Shown: positions 8,969-16,590 of the stretch, piece by piece | Layout of the letters: each line of letters begins with the position of its first letter | How positions within the stretch are numbered: the stretch's first letter is position 1 | Source: Propionivibrio dicarboxylicus | Lineage (GTDB): Bacteria; Pseudomonadota; Gammaproteobacteria; Burkholderiales; Rhodocyclaceae | Direction: 5' to 3' | Length of the DNA stretch: 64,000 bases | Assembly (NCBI RefSeq): GCF_900099695.1 | Contig: NZ_FNCY01000002.1 | Span: 124,001 to 188,000, forward strand | The notes under the pieces: model-generated | Databases searched by the model: none | Told to the model about the DNA's origin: nothing | Seen by the model: the letters and a program-made list of their open reading frames with translations, nothing else | Made by a program: the position numbers and the translations under genes

Positions 8969-9736
8969 ATGTCTCCCCTCTTCAATCTCTCCGGCCGCAC
9001 GGCATTGATCACCGGATCGGTGCGCGGCATCGGTTTTTCGCTGGCCGAAGGCCTCGCCGCCGCCGGCGCCCGCATCCTGATCAACGGCCGCCAGCAAACC
9101 GCCGTCGATGAGGCCGTCGCCAAGCTGCGTGCCGCCGGACACGCCGCCGAAGGCTGCGTCTTCGACGTCATCGACGAAGCCGCCGTTGAGGCCGCCTTCG
9201 CCGATCTCGATGCCCGTGGCATTGCCGTCGACATCCTCATCAACAACGCCGGCATCCAGTTCCGCAAGCCGATGGTCGAACTCGAGGTCGCCGACTGGCA
9301 ACGCGTCATCGACACCAACCTGACCGGCGCCTTCATCGTCGCGCGCGCCACGGCGAAACGCATGATCGCGCGCGGCCAGGGCGGCAAGATCATCAACATC
9401 GGTTCGCTGACCAGCGAAGCCGCACGCGCCACGGTTGCGCCCTACACCGCCGCCAAGGGCGGCATCAAGATGCTGACGCGGGCGATGGCGGCCGAATGGG
9501 CGCCGCACAACATCCAGGCCAATGCCATCGGCCCCGGCTACATCCTCACCGAAATGAACACGGCATTGATCGAGAACGCCGCTTTCGACGCCTGGGTGCG
9601 CGCCAGCAACCCGGCCGGACGCTGGGGCAAGCCCGACGAACTGGCCGGCACGGCCGTCTATCTCGCTTCGGAAGCCTCGAACTACGTCAACGGGCAGATC
9701 ATCTACGTCGACGGCGGCTGGCTCGCCGTGCTGTAG
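8969..9736 (+). CDS. idnO: Gluconate 5-dehydrogenase / 5-keto-D-gluconate reductase (SDR)
   Basis: A 255-residue short-chain dehydrogenase that interconverts 5-keto-D-gluconate and D-gluconate. The TGSVRGIG cofactor loop is at residues 15-22, NNAG near 92, and the catalytic triad is S146, Y159, K163. Sequence features (SxLFxLxG start, GPGYILTEM, DGGWLAVL end) recall E. coli IdnO of 254 residues. Together with IdnD two genes upstream it would turn L-idonate into D-gluconate, which the ManD-like dehydratase could then take. A purine-rich AAGGAAAG lies about 10 bases before the ATG. Confidence 0.85.
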   Translation: MSPLFNLSGRTALITGSVRGIGFSLAEGLAAAGARILINGRQQTAVDEAVAKLRAAGHAAEGCVFDVIDEAAVEAAFADLDARGIAVDILINNAGIQFRKPMVELEVADWQRVIDTNLTGAFIVARATAKRMIARGQGGKIINIGSLTSEAARATVAPYTAAKGGIKMLTRAMAAEWAPHNIQANAIGPGYILTEMNTALIENAAFDAWVRASNPAGRWGKPDELAGTAVYLASEASNYVNGQIIYVDGGWLAVL

Positions 9737-9769
9737 CATTTATTAGTCACGCCCGCGCCGGGAGTTGCC

Positions 9770-10918
9770 ATGAAGATCACCCGCCTGACCACCTACCGCC
9801 TGCCGCCGCGCTGGATGTTCCTCAAGGTCGAGACTGACGAGGGCATCAGTGGCTGGGGCGAACCGGTCGTCGAGGGCCGGGCGCGCAGCGTCGAAACCGC
9901 GGTCCATGAGCTTTCCGACCTCCTCATCGGCAAGGACCCGGCACGCATCAACGACCTCTGGCAAACGCTCTACCGCGGCGGTTTCTATCGCGGCGGGCCG
10001 ATCCTGATGAGCGCCATCGCCGGCATCGACCAGGCGCTCTGGGACATCAAGGGCAAGGCACTCGGTGTGCCCGTCTATCAGTTGCTCGGCGGCCTCGTCC
10101 GTGATCGCATCAAAGCCTACAGCTGGGTCGGCGGCGACCGACCGGCCGAGGTCATCGCCGCTATCCGCAGCCTGCAAACGGCCGGCTTCGACACCTTCAA
10201 ACTCAACGGCTGTGGCGAGATGGCCCTGATCGAAAGCAGCCGCCAGATCGATGCCGCGATCGCCACCGTCGCCGAAATCCGCGCGACCTTCGGCAACAGC
10301 ATCGAATTCGGCCTCGATTTCCACGGACGCGTCACCGCGCCGATGGCCCGCGTCCTGCTCAAGGAACTCGAACCTTACCGGCCGCTGTTCGTCGAGGAAC
10401 CGGTACTGTCCGAACAGGCCGAACACTATCCACGCCTGGCCGCCGCCACCTCGATCCCGCTGGCCGGCGGCGAACGCCTCTATTCGCGCTTCGACTTCAA
10501 GGCGCTGTTTGCCTCCGGTGGCCTCGCCATCGCCCAGCCCGATCTCTCTCATGCCGGTGGCATCACCGAGTGCCACAAGATCGCGTCAATGGCCGAAGCC
10601 TACGACATCGCCCTGGCGCCGCACTGCCCGCTCGGCCCGCTGGCGCTGGCGGCCTGCCTGCATATCGACGTCGTCGCGCGCAACGCCGTGCTGCAGGAAC
10701 AGAGCATGGGCATTCATTACAATCAGGGCGCCGACCTGCTCGACTATGTCCTCAACCCCGAGGATTTCCGCTTCCATGACGGCCACCTGTTGCCGCCGTC
10801 ACGGCCCGGACTCGGCGTCGAGATCAACGAAGCGCGGGTGATCGAACGCAGCGCCAACGCACCCAACTGGCGCAATCCGGTCTGGCGCCACGCCGACGGA
10901 TCGATCGCCGAATGGTGA
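9770..10918 (+). CDS. dgoD: D-galactonate dehydratase
   Basis: Enolase-superfamily enzyme that dehydrates D-galactonate to 2-keto-3-deoxy-D-galactonate. At 382 residues it is the same length as E. coli DgoD, and the functional residues fall at the same numbers: metal ligands D183, E209 and E235, with H185 and H285 as acid/base. The opening [19 protein letters not shown] is nearly that of E. coli. GGGAGT lies 6 bases before the ATG and 33 bp separate it from idnO. Last gene of the rightward operon, and the strongest link between this locus and the DgoR-type repressor. No DgoA aldolase or DgoT transporter is found within the window. Confidence 0.95.
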   Translation: MKITRLTTYRLPPRWMFLKVETDEGISGWGEPVVEGRARSVETAVHELSDLLIGKDPARINDLWQTLYRGGFYRGGPILMSAIAGIDQALWDIKGKALGVPVYQLLGGLVRDRIKAYSWVGGDRPAEVIAAIRSLQTAGFDTFKLNGCGEMALIESSRQIDAAIATVAEIRATFGNSIEFGLDFHGRVTAPMARVLLKELEPYRPLFVEEPVLSEQAEHYPRLAAATSIPLAGGERLYSRFDFKALFASGGLAIAQPDLSHAGGITECHKIASMAEAYDIALAPHCPLGPLALAACLHIDVVARNAVLQEQSMGIHYNQGADLLDYVLNPEDFRFHDGHLLPPSRPGLGVEINEARVIERSANAPNWRNPVWRHADGSIAEW

Positions 10919-11086
10919 GCGGCGCCTGAAACGACGGGTTTCGCACACCGCGCCAGGACTGCTTTGAGTTCGCTGCGCCGACATCTTCTCTGTCGCCGGG
11001 CTTTGGTGTAGGCTACGCTGAGCTTGGCGACCCCCGCTATTCCAGCGACATCGCCACATCGACGAACACCGCGACGGAGGTGGCCC

Positions 11087-11458
11087 ATGAACCGCAAAAT
11101 CCCGTACTGCCTGTGCCTGATCGGCTCTCTTGCCCTCACCGCCTGCGGCCAGAAGGATGTCAGCTTCAAAGCCGACGTCATGCCGATCCTGCTGCAGAAC
11201 TGCCTCGAGTGCCACACCGAAAAAGGCGAAGGCGCGCAAAAGAGCGGCCTGGTCATGGAAAGCTATGACAGCCTGATGAAGGGGACGCGCTTCGGCGCCA
11301 TCGTCAAACCCGGCGACAGCCTGACCAGCGCGCTCAACATGCTGGTCGAAGGCCGTGCGGCGCCGTCGATCCGCATGCCCCACCACAAGACTGCGCTACC
11401 CAAGGAAAAGACCGACATCATCAAGAAGTGGGTCGACCAGGGCGCCAAGAACAACTGA
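11087..11458 (+). CDS. Small c-type haem lipoprotein
   Basis: A predicted 123-residue exported haem protein. Residues 1-20 form a lipoprotein signal peptide ending in the lipobox LTAC (acylated C20). One haem site, C39-x2-C42-H43, follows in the NCLECHTEKG stretch. The pattern resembles the small cytochrome-c-like domains found in anchored electron carriers. GGAGG at 11076-11080 fixes the start. It stands alone between dgoD (168 bp upstream, same strand) and the convergent chromate transporter genes, so its redox partner is unknown. The 168-bp gap shows no promoter I trust. Confidence 0.8.
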   Translation: MNRKIPYCLCLIGSLALTACGQKDVSFKADVMPILLQNCLECHTEKGEGAQKSGLVMESYDSLMKGTRFGAIVKPGDSLTSALNMLVEGRAAPSIRMPHHKTALPKEKTDIIKKWVDQGAKNN

Positions 11459-11498
11459 TTGCCGTTCCCAGCGCGAGCGCTATATCCCGCTTTCGCCG

Positions 11499-11550
11499 CT
11501 ATATCCAGCTGCTATATCCAGCTGCTATATCCAGCTGCTATATCCAGCCG
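11499..11550. repeat. Four tandem 13-bp repeats at the 3' end of the chromate transporter gene
   Basis: Four consecutive copies of CTATATCCAGCTG (last copy ends CCG) at 11499, 11512, 11525 and 11538. The stop codon of the leftward chrA gene lies in the fourth unit (11538-11540), so read on the minus strand the final coding bases for GWI-stop have been copied three more times downstream. A further partial TATATCC is at 11481. It looks like a slippage-generated minisatellite in the convergent 3' region between the haem lipoprotein gene and chrA. Confidence 0.9.
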
Positions 11551-12119
11551 CTGGCGCCGAGGATGCCGCCGAGCGCCAGCAGCCAGAGGATGTGAACGCG
11601 GTAACGCGCAACGAGGACCACGGTCAGCGCCGACAGCAGCCACAGCCGCCAGTCCTGTTGCGCATCGCGATGCGCGCCCGCCAGGATCCAGCCGGTCGCC
11701 ACCAGCAGCGCCACGACGATCGGCCCCATGCCGAGCTTGAAGGCGCGCACGGCGCGCAGTTCGCGATTACGGTGCCCCCACTGCGCAGCGAAGTACGTCA
11801 GCAGAGAACTCGGCAACAAGGTGCCGAGCAGCGTCAGCAACAAGCCGAACGCCGCCCACGCGAAACCGCCGGCATTGAGCCCGATATTCCAGCCGACGAT
11901 GCCGACAAAAAGCATATTGGGACCCGGCGCGGCCTGGGCGATGGCGATCGAACCGTTGAATTGCGCGTCGGTCAGCCAGGCATGCTGATCGACCAGATAG
12001 CGATGCATTTCGGGTACCGTGGTGATAACGCCGCCGATCGAAATCAGCGAGAGCATCGCGTAGTGCAGGAACAGCGACAACCAGTCGTGCCACTGCAGAT
12101 CGATCATCAGGGCGGTCAT
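11538..12119 (-). CDS. chrA: Chromate transporter subunit, C-terminal-half type (short-chain CHR)
   Basis: A 193-residue hydrophobic CHR-family protein, probably the second subunit of a two-gene chromate/anion transporter in the inner membrane. The CHR signatures GGVITTVPEMHRYLV and AQAAPGPNM are visible, with about six membrane segments. Its ATG overlaps the stop of the preceding chrA gene (ATGA at 12119-12116), which implies translational coupling and a 1:1 pair. A 13-bp tandem repeat begins inside its stop codon. Chromate export is the family function; the natural substrate may differ. Confidence 0.85.
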   Translation of the reverse strand: MTALMIDLQWHDWLSLFLHYAMLSLISIGGVITTVPEMHRYLVDQHAWLTDAQFNGSIAIAQAAPGPNMLFVGIVGWNIGLNAGGFAWAAFGLLLTLLGTLLPSSLLTYFAAQWGHRNRELRAVRAFKLGMGPIVVALLVATGWILAGAHRDAQQDWRLWLLSALTVVLVARYRVHILWLLALGGILGASGWI

Positions 12120-12682
12120 CGACCGATCCTCCAGTAGGCGATGACGCAGGCGATGCCGCCAAGCCCGAAGAGCACATAGACCAGCGGCACGCGCAGCAGC
12201 GCGATGCAGACGAAACAAACGCCGGCGAAGAGCGCGCACAAGGGTACGCCGAGCGGGTTCTTGCGCAGCGCCGGCAGCATCTTGAGACCGGTGGCCATGA
12301 TCAGCCCGGCGGCGACCGCGCCCATGCCGCGCAAGGCACCGGCGACGGCCGGAATATCGGAGAACTGCTGGTAGCTGACGGTCAGCACGAGCAAGAGCAG
12401 CAGCGGCAGGACAATCATGCCGGACATCGCCGCCAAGGCGCCGGGCAGCCCGAAATAGCGGCTGCCGATCATGATCGAAATATTGATGACATTCGGGCCG
12501 GGCAGGATCTGCGCGACCGCCCAGTTCTCGACGAATTCCTCGTTCGTCATCCAGCGCTTGCGTTCGACAAGTTCCTGCTGAACGACGGCGAGCACCCCGC
12601 CGAAGCCCTGCAAGGCGAGCCAGGTGAAAGAAAAGAAGAGGTCCGACAACGAGGTCGGCCGGGGTCGATCGTCACACGCCAA
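12116..12682 (-). CDS. chrA: Chromate transporter subunit, N-terminal-half type (short-chain CHR)
   Basis: A 188-residue CHR-family membrane protein and partner of the next gene. The family motifs GGVLAVVQQELVERKRW and QILPGPNVINIS are near the N terminus, followed by several hydrophobic helices. I place the start at the TTG at 12682 because an excellent GGGAGGAG (12697-12690) lies 7 bases upstream; the in-frame ATG at 12718 has no ribosome site and would turn that Shine-Dalgarno into codons. The pair resembles bacterial short-chain CHR systems in which two half-size proteins replace one long ChrA. The 110 bp upstream carries a possible minus-strand TAGAAT at 12751-12746. Confidence 0.84.
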   Translation of the reverse strand: MACDDRPRPTSLSDLFFSFTWLALQGFGGVLAVVQQELVERKRWMTNEEFVENWAVAQILPGPNVINISIMIGSRYFGLPGALAAMSGMIVLPLLLLLVLTVSYQQFSDIPAVAGALRGMGAVAAGLIMATGLKMLPALRKNPLGVPLCALFAGVCFVCIALLRVPLVYVLFGLGGIACVIAYWRIGR

Positions 12683-12792
12683 GACCGGGCTCCTCCCGCA
12701 ACCCACGCACGGCCTCATGCCATCGCAATTGCGGTCAAAGCCGGGATTCTAGCGTAATCGGAACGACTATGACGGCACGACGCCGACGCTCA

Positions 12793-13059
12793 GAGCCTAT
12801 TTCGGCAGGGCTCGCGGGCTGCGTTGTCGATAGGGGCGGATGGATGCAAGGCGCGAGGCGCAGCGCAGGGTTGTTCCATGCGCAAGCGGAGCAACGCCAC
12901 AGACACCGCCCCTATCGGCAACCCGAAGGGCCGCTTCGCTGCGGGAGGCAGCGCAAGGCGTGGGCGATGAGGTGGAGTTACTCTCCACGAATCGACCGCA
13001 ACGCAGCGATGCGCCCGCAGCGAAGCGGCTCGGCCCACGATCCCTACCGAAATAGGCTC
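12793..13059. repeat. 267-bp palindrome-ended structured element, copy 1
   Basis: Noncoding element bounded by a perfect 13-bp inverted repeat GAGCCTATTTCGG (12793-12805, partner 13047-13059); the arms stay similar for about 26 bp. Inside are nested stems: 12828-12839 with 12906-12917 (12 bp perfect), hairpin 12863-12883, 12931-12945 with 13014-13028 (15 bp perfect), and hairpin 12972-12988. Unpaired motifs GCAAGGCGCG, GCAACGCC and GGCAACCCGAAGGGC (12917-12931) recur in the second copy at 50775. It directly abuts the stop codon of the DUF2721 gene and fills most of the 12683-13059 gap. Short reading frames across it have no coding signal. Confidence 0.85.
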
Positions 13060-13494
13060 CTAATGCGTCACGTGTGTACCGACGCTGACACCGAGATAGA
13101 CTTCGCGCAAAAAAAGCCCGAGCGCGGCAATGACGGCGCACAGCGCGAGAATGAAAACGATGGCGACGCCCTTCGAAAGATCGACCGAAATCAGCGCACC
13201 GAGGAAGGCGCCGATCATCACGAGACAAATCAGCAGCGCCGACAGCACGGCGAAAAAAATGCCGAGATACGACAGATGGGCACGCAGGCTCAAGGTCCGC
13301 AACTCGAGGTCGCACTCCTCGTCGATCGCCGGATTCTCGCCCCGCCGCTGTTCGAGCACCTTGCGGCGACGATCGACGATGCGGCCGAGACGGGTGTTCA
13401 TCGCATTGATCATCGTCGCGATCGAGGTCAGCAGGAAAACCGGCGCCACCGACAGCTGGATGACATGCGAAATATCATTGACATGCAATTCCAT
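13060..13494 (-). CDS. DUF2721 family membrane protein
   Basis: A 144-residue membrane protein of unknown function. The family hallmark, a near-invariant stretch reading LSVAPVFLLTSIATMINAM followed by TRLGRIVDRRR, lies near the N terminus, and two more hydrophobic helices lie in the C-terminal half. The ATG at 13494 is chosen because GGAG sits 8 bases upstream. It follows the CNNM/CBS gene by 25 bp on the same strand and so is probably co-transcribed with it. Its stop codon is immediately followed by the structured repeat element. No function can be assigned. Confidence 0.8.
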   Translation of the reverse strand: MELHVNDISHVIQLSVAPVFLLTSIATMINAMNTRLGRIVDRRRKVLEQRRGENPAIDEECDLELRTLSLRAHLSYLGIFFAVLSALLICLVMIGAFLGALISVDLSKGVAIVFILALCAVIAALGLFLREVYLGVSVGTHVTH

Positions 13495-13519
13495 GAGCAA
13501 GGCTCCAGAAAACGGAAAA

Positions 13520-14824
13520 TCAGATCGCCGCGTCGTCGTCCGGCAAGCGTGTCAGCAGCACCTTGTCGACCCGGTTCTTGTCCATATCGACAACTTCGAA
13601 ACGGCAACCGGCCGCCTCGAAATGATCGGTAACGCCGGGGATGCGGCCGAGCACGAACATCACCAGCCCGCCCAGCGTGTTGAAGGCGTTCTCGTCCTCG
13701 CCCGGCAAATTCTCCTCGATCCCGGCCACCTGCTTCAGCCGTTCGATCGACAAGCCGCCATCGACCAGCCAGGAACCGTCCTCGCGCTGCACGACGTCGG
13801 GCGCCTCGCCGCTATCGGACGAAGGCAACTCGCCGACGATCGAGGTCAGCACATCGGTCAGCGTCACCAGTCCCTGCAATTCGCCGTATTCGTCGACGAT
13901 CAGCGCGCATTGCTGCCGCGAGGAACGGAAGCTCTCGAGCAACAATGTCGTGCTGACGCCTTCCGGCACGTACAGCGGCAAACGCAGATGCTGCTCGATG
14001 TCGAGCTTTTCGCCAGCCAATGCCGGCCGCAGCAGATCGGCGGTACGCAGTATCCCGACGACATGATCGAGACCGTCGCGGCAGACGATGACGCGCGTGA
14101 AGGGCGACTCGGCCACTTTGGCCCGCAGCGTCTCCTCCGAGTCTTCGAGGTCGAGCACATAGATGTCGTTGCGATGCGTCATGATCGCGCCGATGCGCTG
14201 CTCGTCAAGGCGCAGGACATTGGAAACGATCGCCTGTTCGCTCTCGTGAAAGACGCCCGCCTCGGCGCCCTGCTCCATCAGCACATTGATCTCGTCGTCG
14301 GTCACCGGCGGCTCGTCGCGATTGCGCGTGCCGATCACGCGCAGCACCAGGGTCGATGACGACGACAACAGCAGGACCAGCGGCCGCGCCGCGCGCGCCA
14401 GGAAATTCATCGGCGCCGCCACCAGCGCCGCGATCGCTTCGGGCGCCAGCAGACCAAGACGCTTTGGCACCAGCTCGCCGATCACGACGGAAAAATACGT
14501 CAGTCCGACGACCACCAGCGTCAGCGCAATGCCGCGCGCATAGGGAGCGAGAAATGCGAATTGCTCGAGCCAGCCGGTCAGCGGGTCGGCCAGTGCGCCT
14601 TCGCCGATCGCGCCGCTGAGAATGCCGACGGTGGTGATGCCGATCTGGATCGTCGACAGGAAGCCCGACGGTTCGTTGGAAAGTTCGAGCGCACGCTGCG
14701 CGCCGAGACTGCCGTCATCCGCCAGTTTCTGCAGACGCGCCTTGCGCGACGACACGACGGCGATTTCCGACATTGCCAGCACGCCGTTGAGCAGCACCAG
14801 GAAAACCAGCAGCAGCAATTCCAT
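13520..14824 (-). CDS. CNNM/CBS-domain protein (CorC/HlyC family)
   Basis: A 434-residue integral membrane protein of the kind often called hemolysin or CorC-like, now linked to Mg2+/Co2+ transport. The layout is an N-terminal CNNM transmembrane domain (about residues 1-185), a CBS pair (about 200-330, with VLDLEDS and LIVDEYGELQGLVTLTD), and a C-terminal CorC_HlyC domain (about 345-425). The start is the ATG at 14824; a TTG just upstream has no better ribosome site. Transcribed with the DUF2721 gene. Ion specificity is inferred from the family. Confidence 0.88.
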   Translation of the reverse strand: MELLLLVFLVLLNGVLAMSEIAVVSSRKARLQKLADDGSLGAQRALELSNEPSGFLSTIQIGITTVGILSGAIGEGALADPLTGWLEQFAFLAPYARGIALTLVVVGLTYFSVVIGELVPKRLGLLAPEAIAALVAAPMNFLARAARPLVLLLSSSSTLVLRVIGTRNRDEPPVTDDEINVLMEQGAEAGVFHESEQAIVSNVLRLDEQRIGAIMTHRNDIYVLDLEDSEETLRAKVAESPFTRVIVCRDGLDHVVGILRTADLLRPALAGEKLDIEQHLRLPLYVPEGVSTTLLLESFRSSRQQCALIVDEYGELQGLVTLTDVLTSIVGELPSSDSGEAPDVVQREDGSWLVDGGLSIERLKQVAGIEENLPGEDENAFNTLGGLVMFVLGRIPGVTDHFEAAGCRFEVVDMDKNRVDKVLLTRLPDDDAAI

Positions 14825-14918
14825 CAAGAAGGCAGATTCCGAAAGGACAGGCCTTGATTATAGGGGATCGCGCCGCACGCGCGAAACAAAGGCACGGGCG
14901 GCGATCAACAAGAGCGCA

Positions 14919-15890
14919 TCATGCCAGCGCTTCGACGGCGACAATGGCCTTGGCCTGGTTGAAGTCATCGGCATAGCCGCTGGCGTACAGACAGCACGCC
15001 AGTTGATTCGCCAACGGTGCCGGCATCGCCACCGTGCCGGCCAGTACCGCCTGCATCCACGTTACCGTCGAATGCACATCGCATTGCTCGGGCAGATGCG
15101 GCATCGCGCGCAGGCTTTCGTGCTCGGCGTCGAAAAGCAGATCGATGGTGCCGTCATGCAAGTACTCGATACGCGGCCGACGCTTTGGATTGGCGACGGG
15201 TTCGCCCTCGGTCGCACGCAGGAGCAATGCCGTCGCCCCAAGTTTGGACAGCAACTCGCGCATCAACTCCAGATATTCCGGATGCGTCGCAGCGGCAAGT
15301 AACAAGCCCTTGCCGGCGAAAGGATCGAGCATCTTGACGAGACTGTGCGCCGAGTTGCGCAGACCGAGGCGGCTGCGGGCGGTCAGGAGTTGCGCCAGGC
15401 CCGGCGATATGACCGAGAGCGGCACAAAGGTCACCGCCCCCTCCTTCAGATGCTGATTGGCATGCGCCCGACTGGTCACCGGCATGATGCCGAGCTCGCG
15501 CAGGATCTGCGCCGTCGTCACCCGACCATAGCCCTCGATCAGACCGTGGATCAGTACCGGCACGCCGAAACGTTGCAGCAACAGCGCAAGCAGGGGCGTC
15601 AGGTTTGGCCCCTTGCGGGCGCCGTTGTAACTCGGGATGACCACCGGACGCAGGCGGTCGCGCGGCAGGTCGAACGTGGTCAGGCGCTCGTTCGCCGCCG
15701 CCATGAAGCCGGCCATCTCGTCGATGACCTCGCCTTTCATGCGTAGCGCGATCAGAATCGCACCCAGCTCGATATCGGGAACGCCGCCATCGAGCATCGC
15801 GCCGTAGAGTTGCTGCGCCTCGGCAAACTCGAGGTCGCGTGCGCCTTCGCGGCCGCGCCCGATTTCCCGGATGAAATGTGCAAAATTCAT
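14919..15890 (-). CDS. ybiB: YbiB, TrpD2-like nucleic-acid-binding protein
   Basis: A 323-residue member of the anthranilate phosphoribosyltransferase fold (glycosyltransferase family 3) that lacks the tryptophan-pathway role. E. coli YbiB is known as a DNA-binding TrpD homologue. An N-terminal helical domain (to about residue 75) is followed by the alpha/beta domain with IPSYNGARKGPNLTPLLALL and a GYGRVTT loop. GGAG lies 5 bases before the ATG. No trp genes are nearby, which supports the YbiB assignment. A small palindrome TTGTCTATGACAA lies upstream at 15909-15921. The 232-bp gap 15891-16122 to sspB holds nothing else clear. Confidence 0.85.
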   Translation of the reverse strand: MNFAHFIREIGRGREGARDLEFAEAQQLYGAMLDGGVPDIELGAILIALRMKGEVIDEMAGFMAAANERLTTFDLPRDRLRPVVIPSYNGARKGPNLTPLLALLLQRFGVPVLIHGLIEGYGRVTTAQILRELGIMPVTSRAHANQHLKEGAVTFVPLSVISPGLAQLLTARSRLGLRNSAHSLVKMLDPFAGKGLLLAAATHPEYLELMRELLSKLGATALLLRATEGEPVANPKRRPRIEYLHDGTIDLLFDAEHESLRAMPHLPEQCDVHSTVTWMQAVLAGTVAMPAPLANQLACCLYASGYADDFNQAKAIVAVEALA

Positions 15891-16122
15891 GTCCGCTCCG
15901 CTCTTGGATTGTCTATGACAAAGACCTGTTTGCTGCGTACTGGTTTCGCAAAAAACACAGCAACAGACGTGCCACCCATCAAAAACAGGTATTTAAGTCA
16001 TAAAACCGGAATTTTCGGTACCGCGACGCGCCATTCTGGTGCGCCACTCGGCCAGACGGCCGACTCGGTGCGCCCAATGGACGCCGGTCCGGCATCGGAC
16101 CCGCACCGGGCAAAAGATGCGC

Positions 16123-16533
16123 TTACTTGATGCGCTGCAGCTTCGGGCGATTCGGCGACGGCGGCGGCTCGGTGGGCTCGGTGGATTCCGGGCTCGTGTC
16201 GCCGGTTTCCGTCGACGGCTTCGACTCGGTCTCGAAGGACATGCCGACGCCATTTTCCCTGGCGTAGATGGCCGCGACATTGTCGATCGGCACGTACAAC
16301 TCGCGCGCGACGCCGCCAAAACGGGCCTGGAAGGTGATTTCCTCGTTGCCGATATGCAGGTGTCCGGTCGCCTCAAGGCCAACGTTCAGGACGATCTGGC
16401 CGTCCTTGACGAATTCGCGCGGCACCCGCGCCCGCCCATCCGGAAAGACTGAGATGTAGGGGGTAAACCCGTTGTCACAACACCACTCGTGAATGGCGCG
16501 CAGCAGATAGGGTTTGGTCGATGGCAGATTCAT
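16123..16533 (-). CDS. sspB: ClpXP specificity-enhancing adaptor SspB
   Basis: A 136-residue adaptor that hands ssrA-tagged and other substrates to ClpXP. The folded domain covers residues 1-105, with the conserved ARFGGVARELYVPIDNV stretch that forms the tag-binding groove. A flexible acidic and proline-rich linker follows, then the C-terminal ClpX-binding tail RPKLQRIK. It follows sspA by 57 bp, but a strong terminator hairpin sits in that gap, so sspB should be made at a lower level than sspA or from its own promoter. GGAA precedes the ATG. Confidence 0.92.
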   Translation of the reverse strand: MNLPSTKPYLLRAIHEWCCDNGFTPYISVFPDGRARVPREFVKDGQIVLNVGLEATGHLHIGNEEITFQARFGGVARELYVPIDNVAAIYARENGVGMSFETESKPSTETGDTSPESTEPTEPPPSPNRPKLQRIK

Positions 16534-16546
16534 GGCGTTCCGGAAG

Positions 16547-16579
16547 AAAAAACGTCCGCCCGGTCACCCGGACGGACGT
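16547..16579 (-). terminator. Intrinsic terminator between sspA and sspB
   Basis: On the minus strand a hairpin with a 7-bp outer stem (ACGTCCG at 16552-16558 with CGGACGT at 16573-16579) and a CCGG/CCGG inner stem is followed by six U residues (complement of 16547-16552). It lies directly after the sspA stop and before sspB, so it probably attenuates sspB expression. Confidence 0.8.
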
Positions 16580-16590
16580 CGATACGTCGA

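Noticed and set aside
11499-11550. CRISPR array
   Set aside because: The 13-bp units are directly adjacent with no spacers and no cas genes are nearby.
12840-13055. Small proteins encoded across the two structured elements
   Set aside because: Frames in both elements share short peptide look-alikes only because the DNA motifs are shared; stems differ and no ribosome sites are present.
15909-15921. TTGTCTATGACAA palindrome as a LexA-type box upstream of ybiB
   Set aside because: It does not match a CTGT-N8-ACAG box, and no second copy supports it as a specific operator.
16010-16090. Possible tRNA or small RNA in the gap after sspB
   Set aside because: The GC-rich stems do not make a cloverleaf and no T-loop consensus is found; only a weak ACCG/CGGT hairpin is present.
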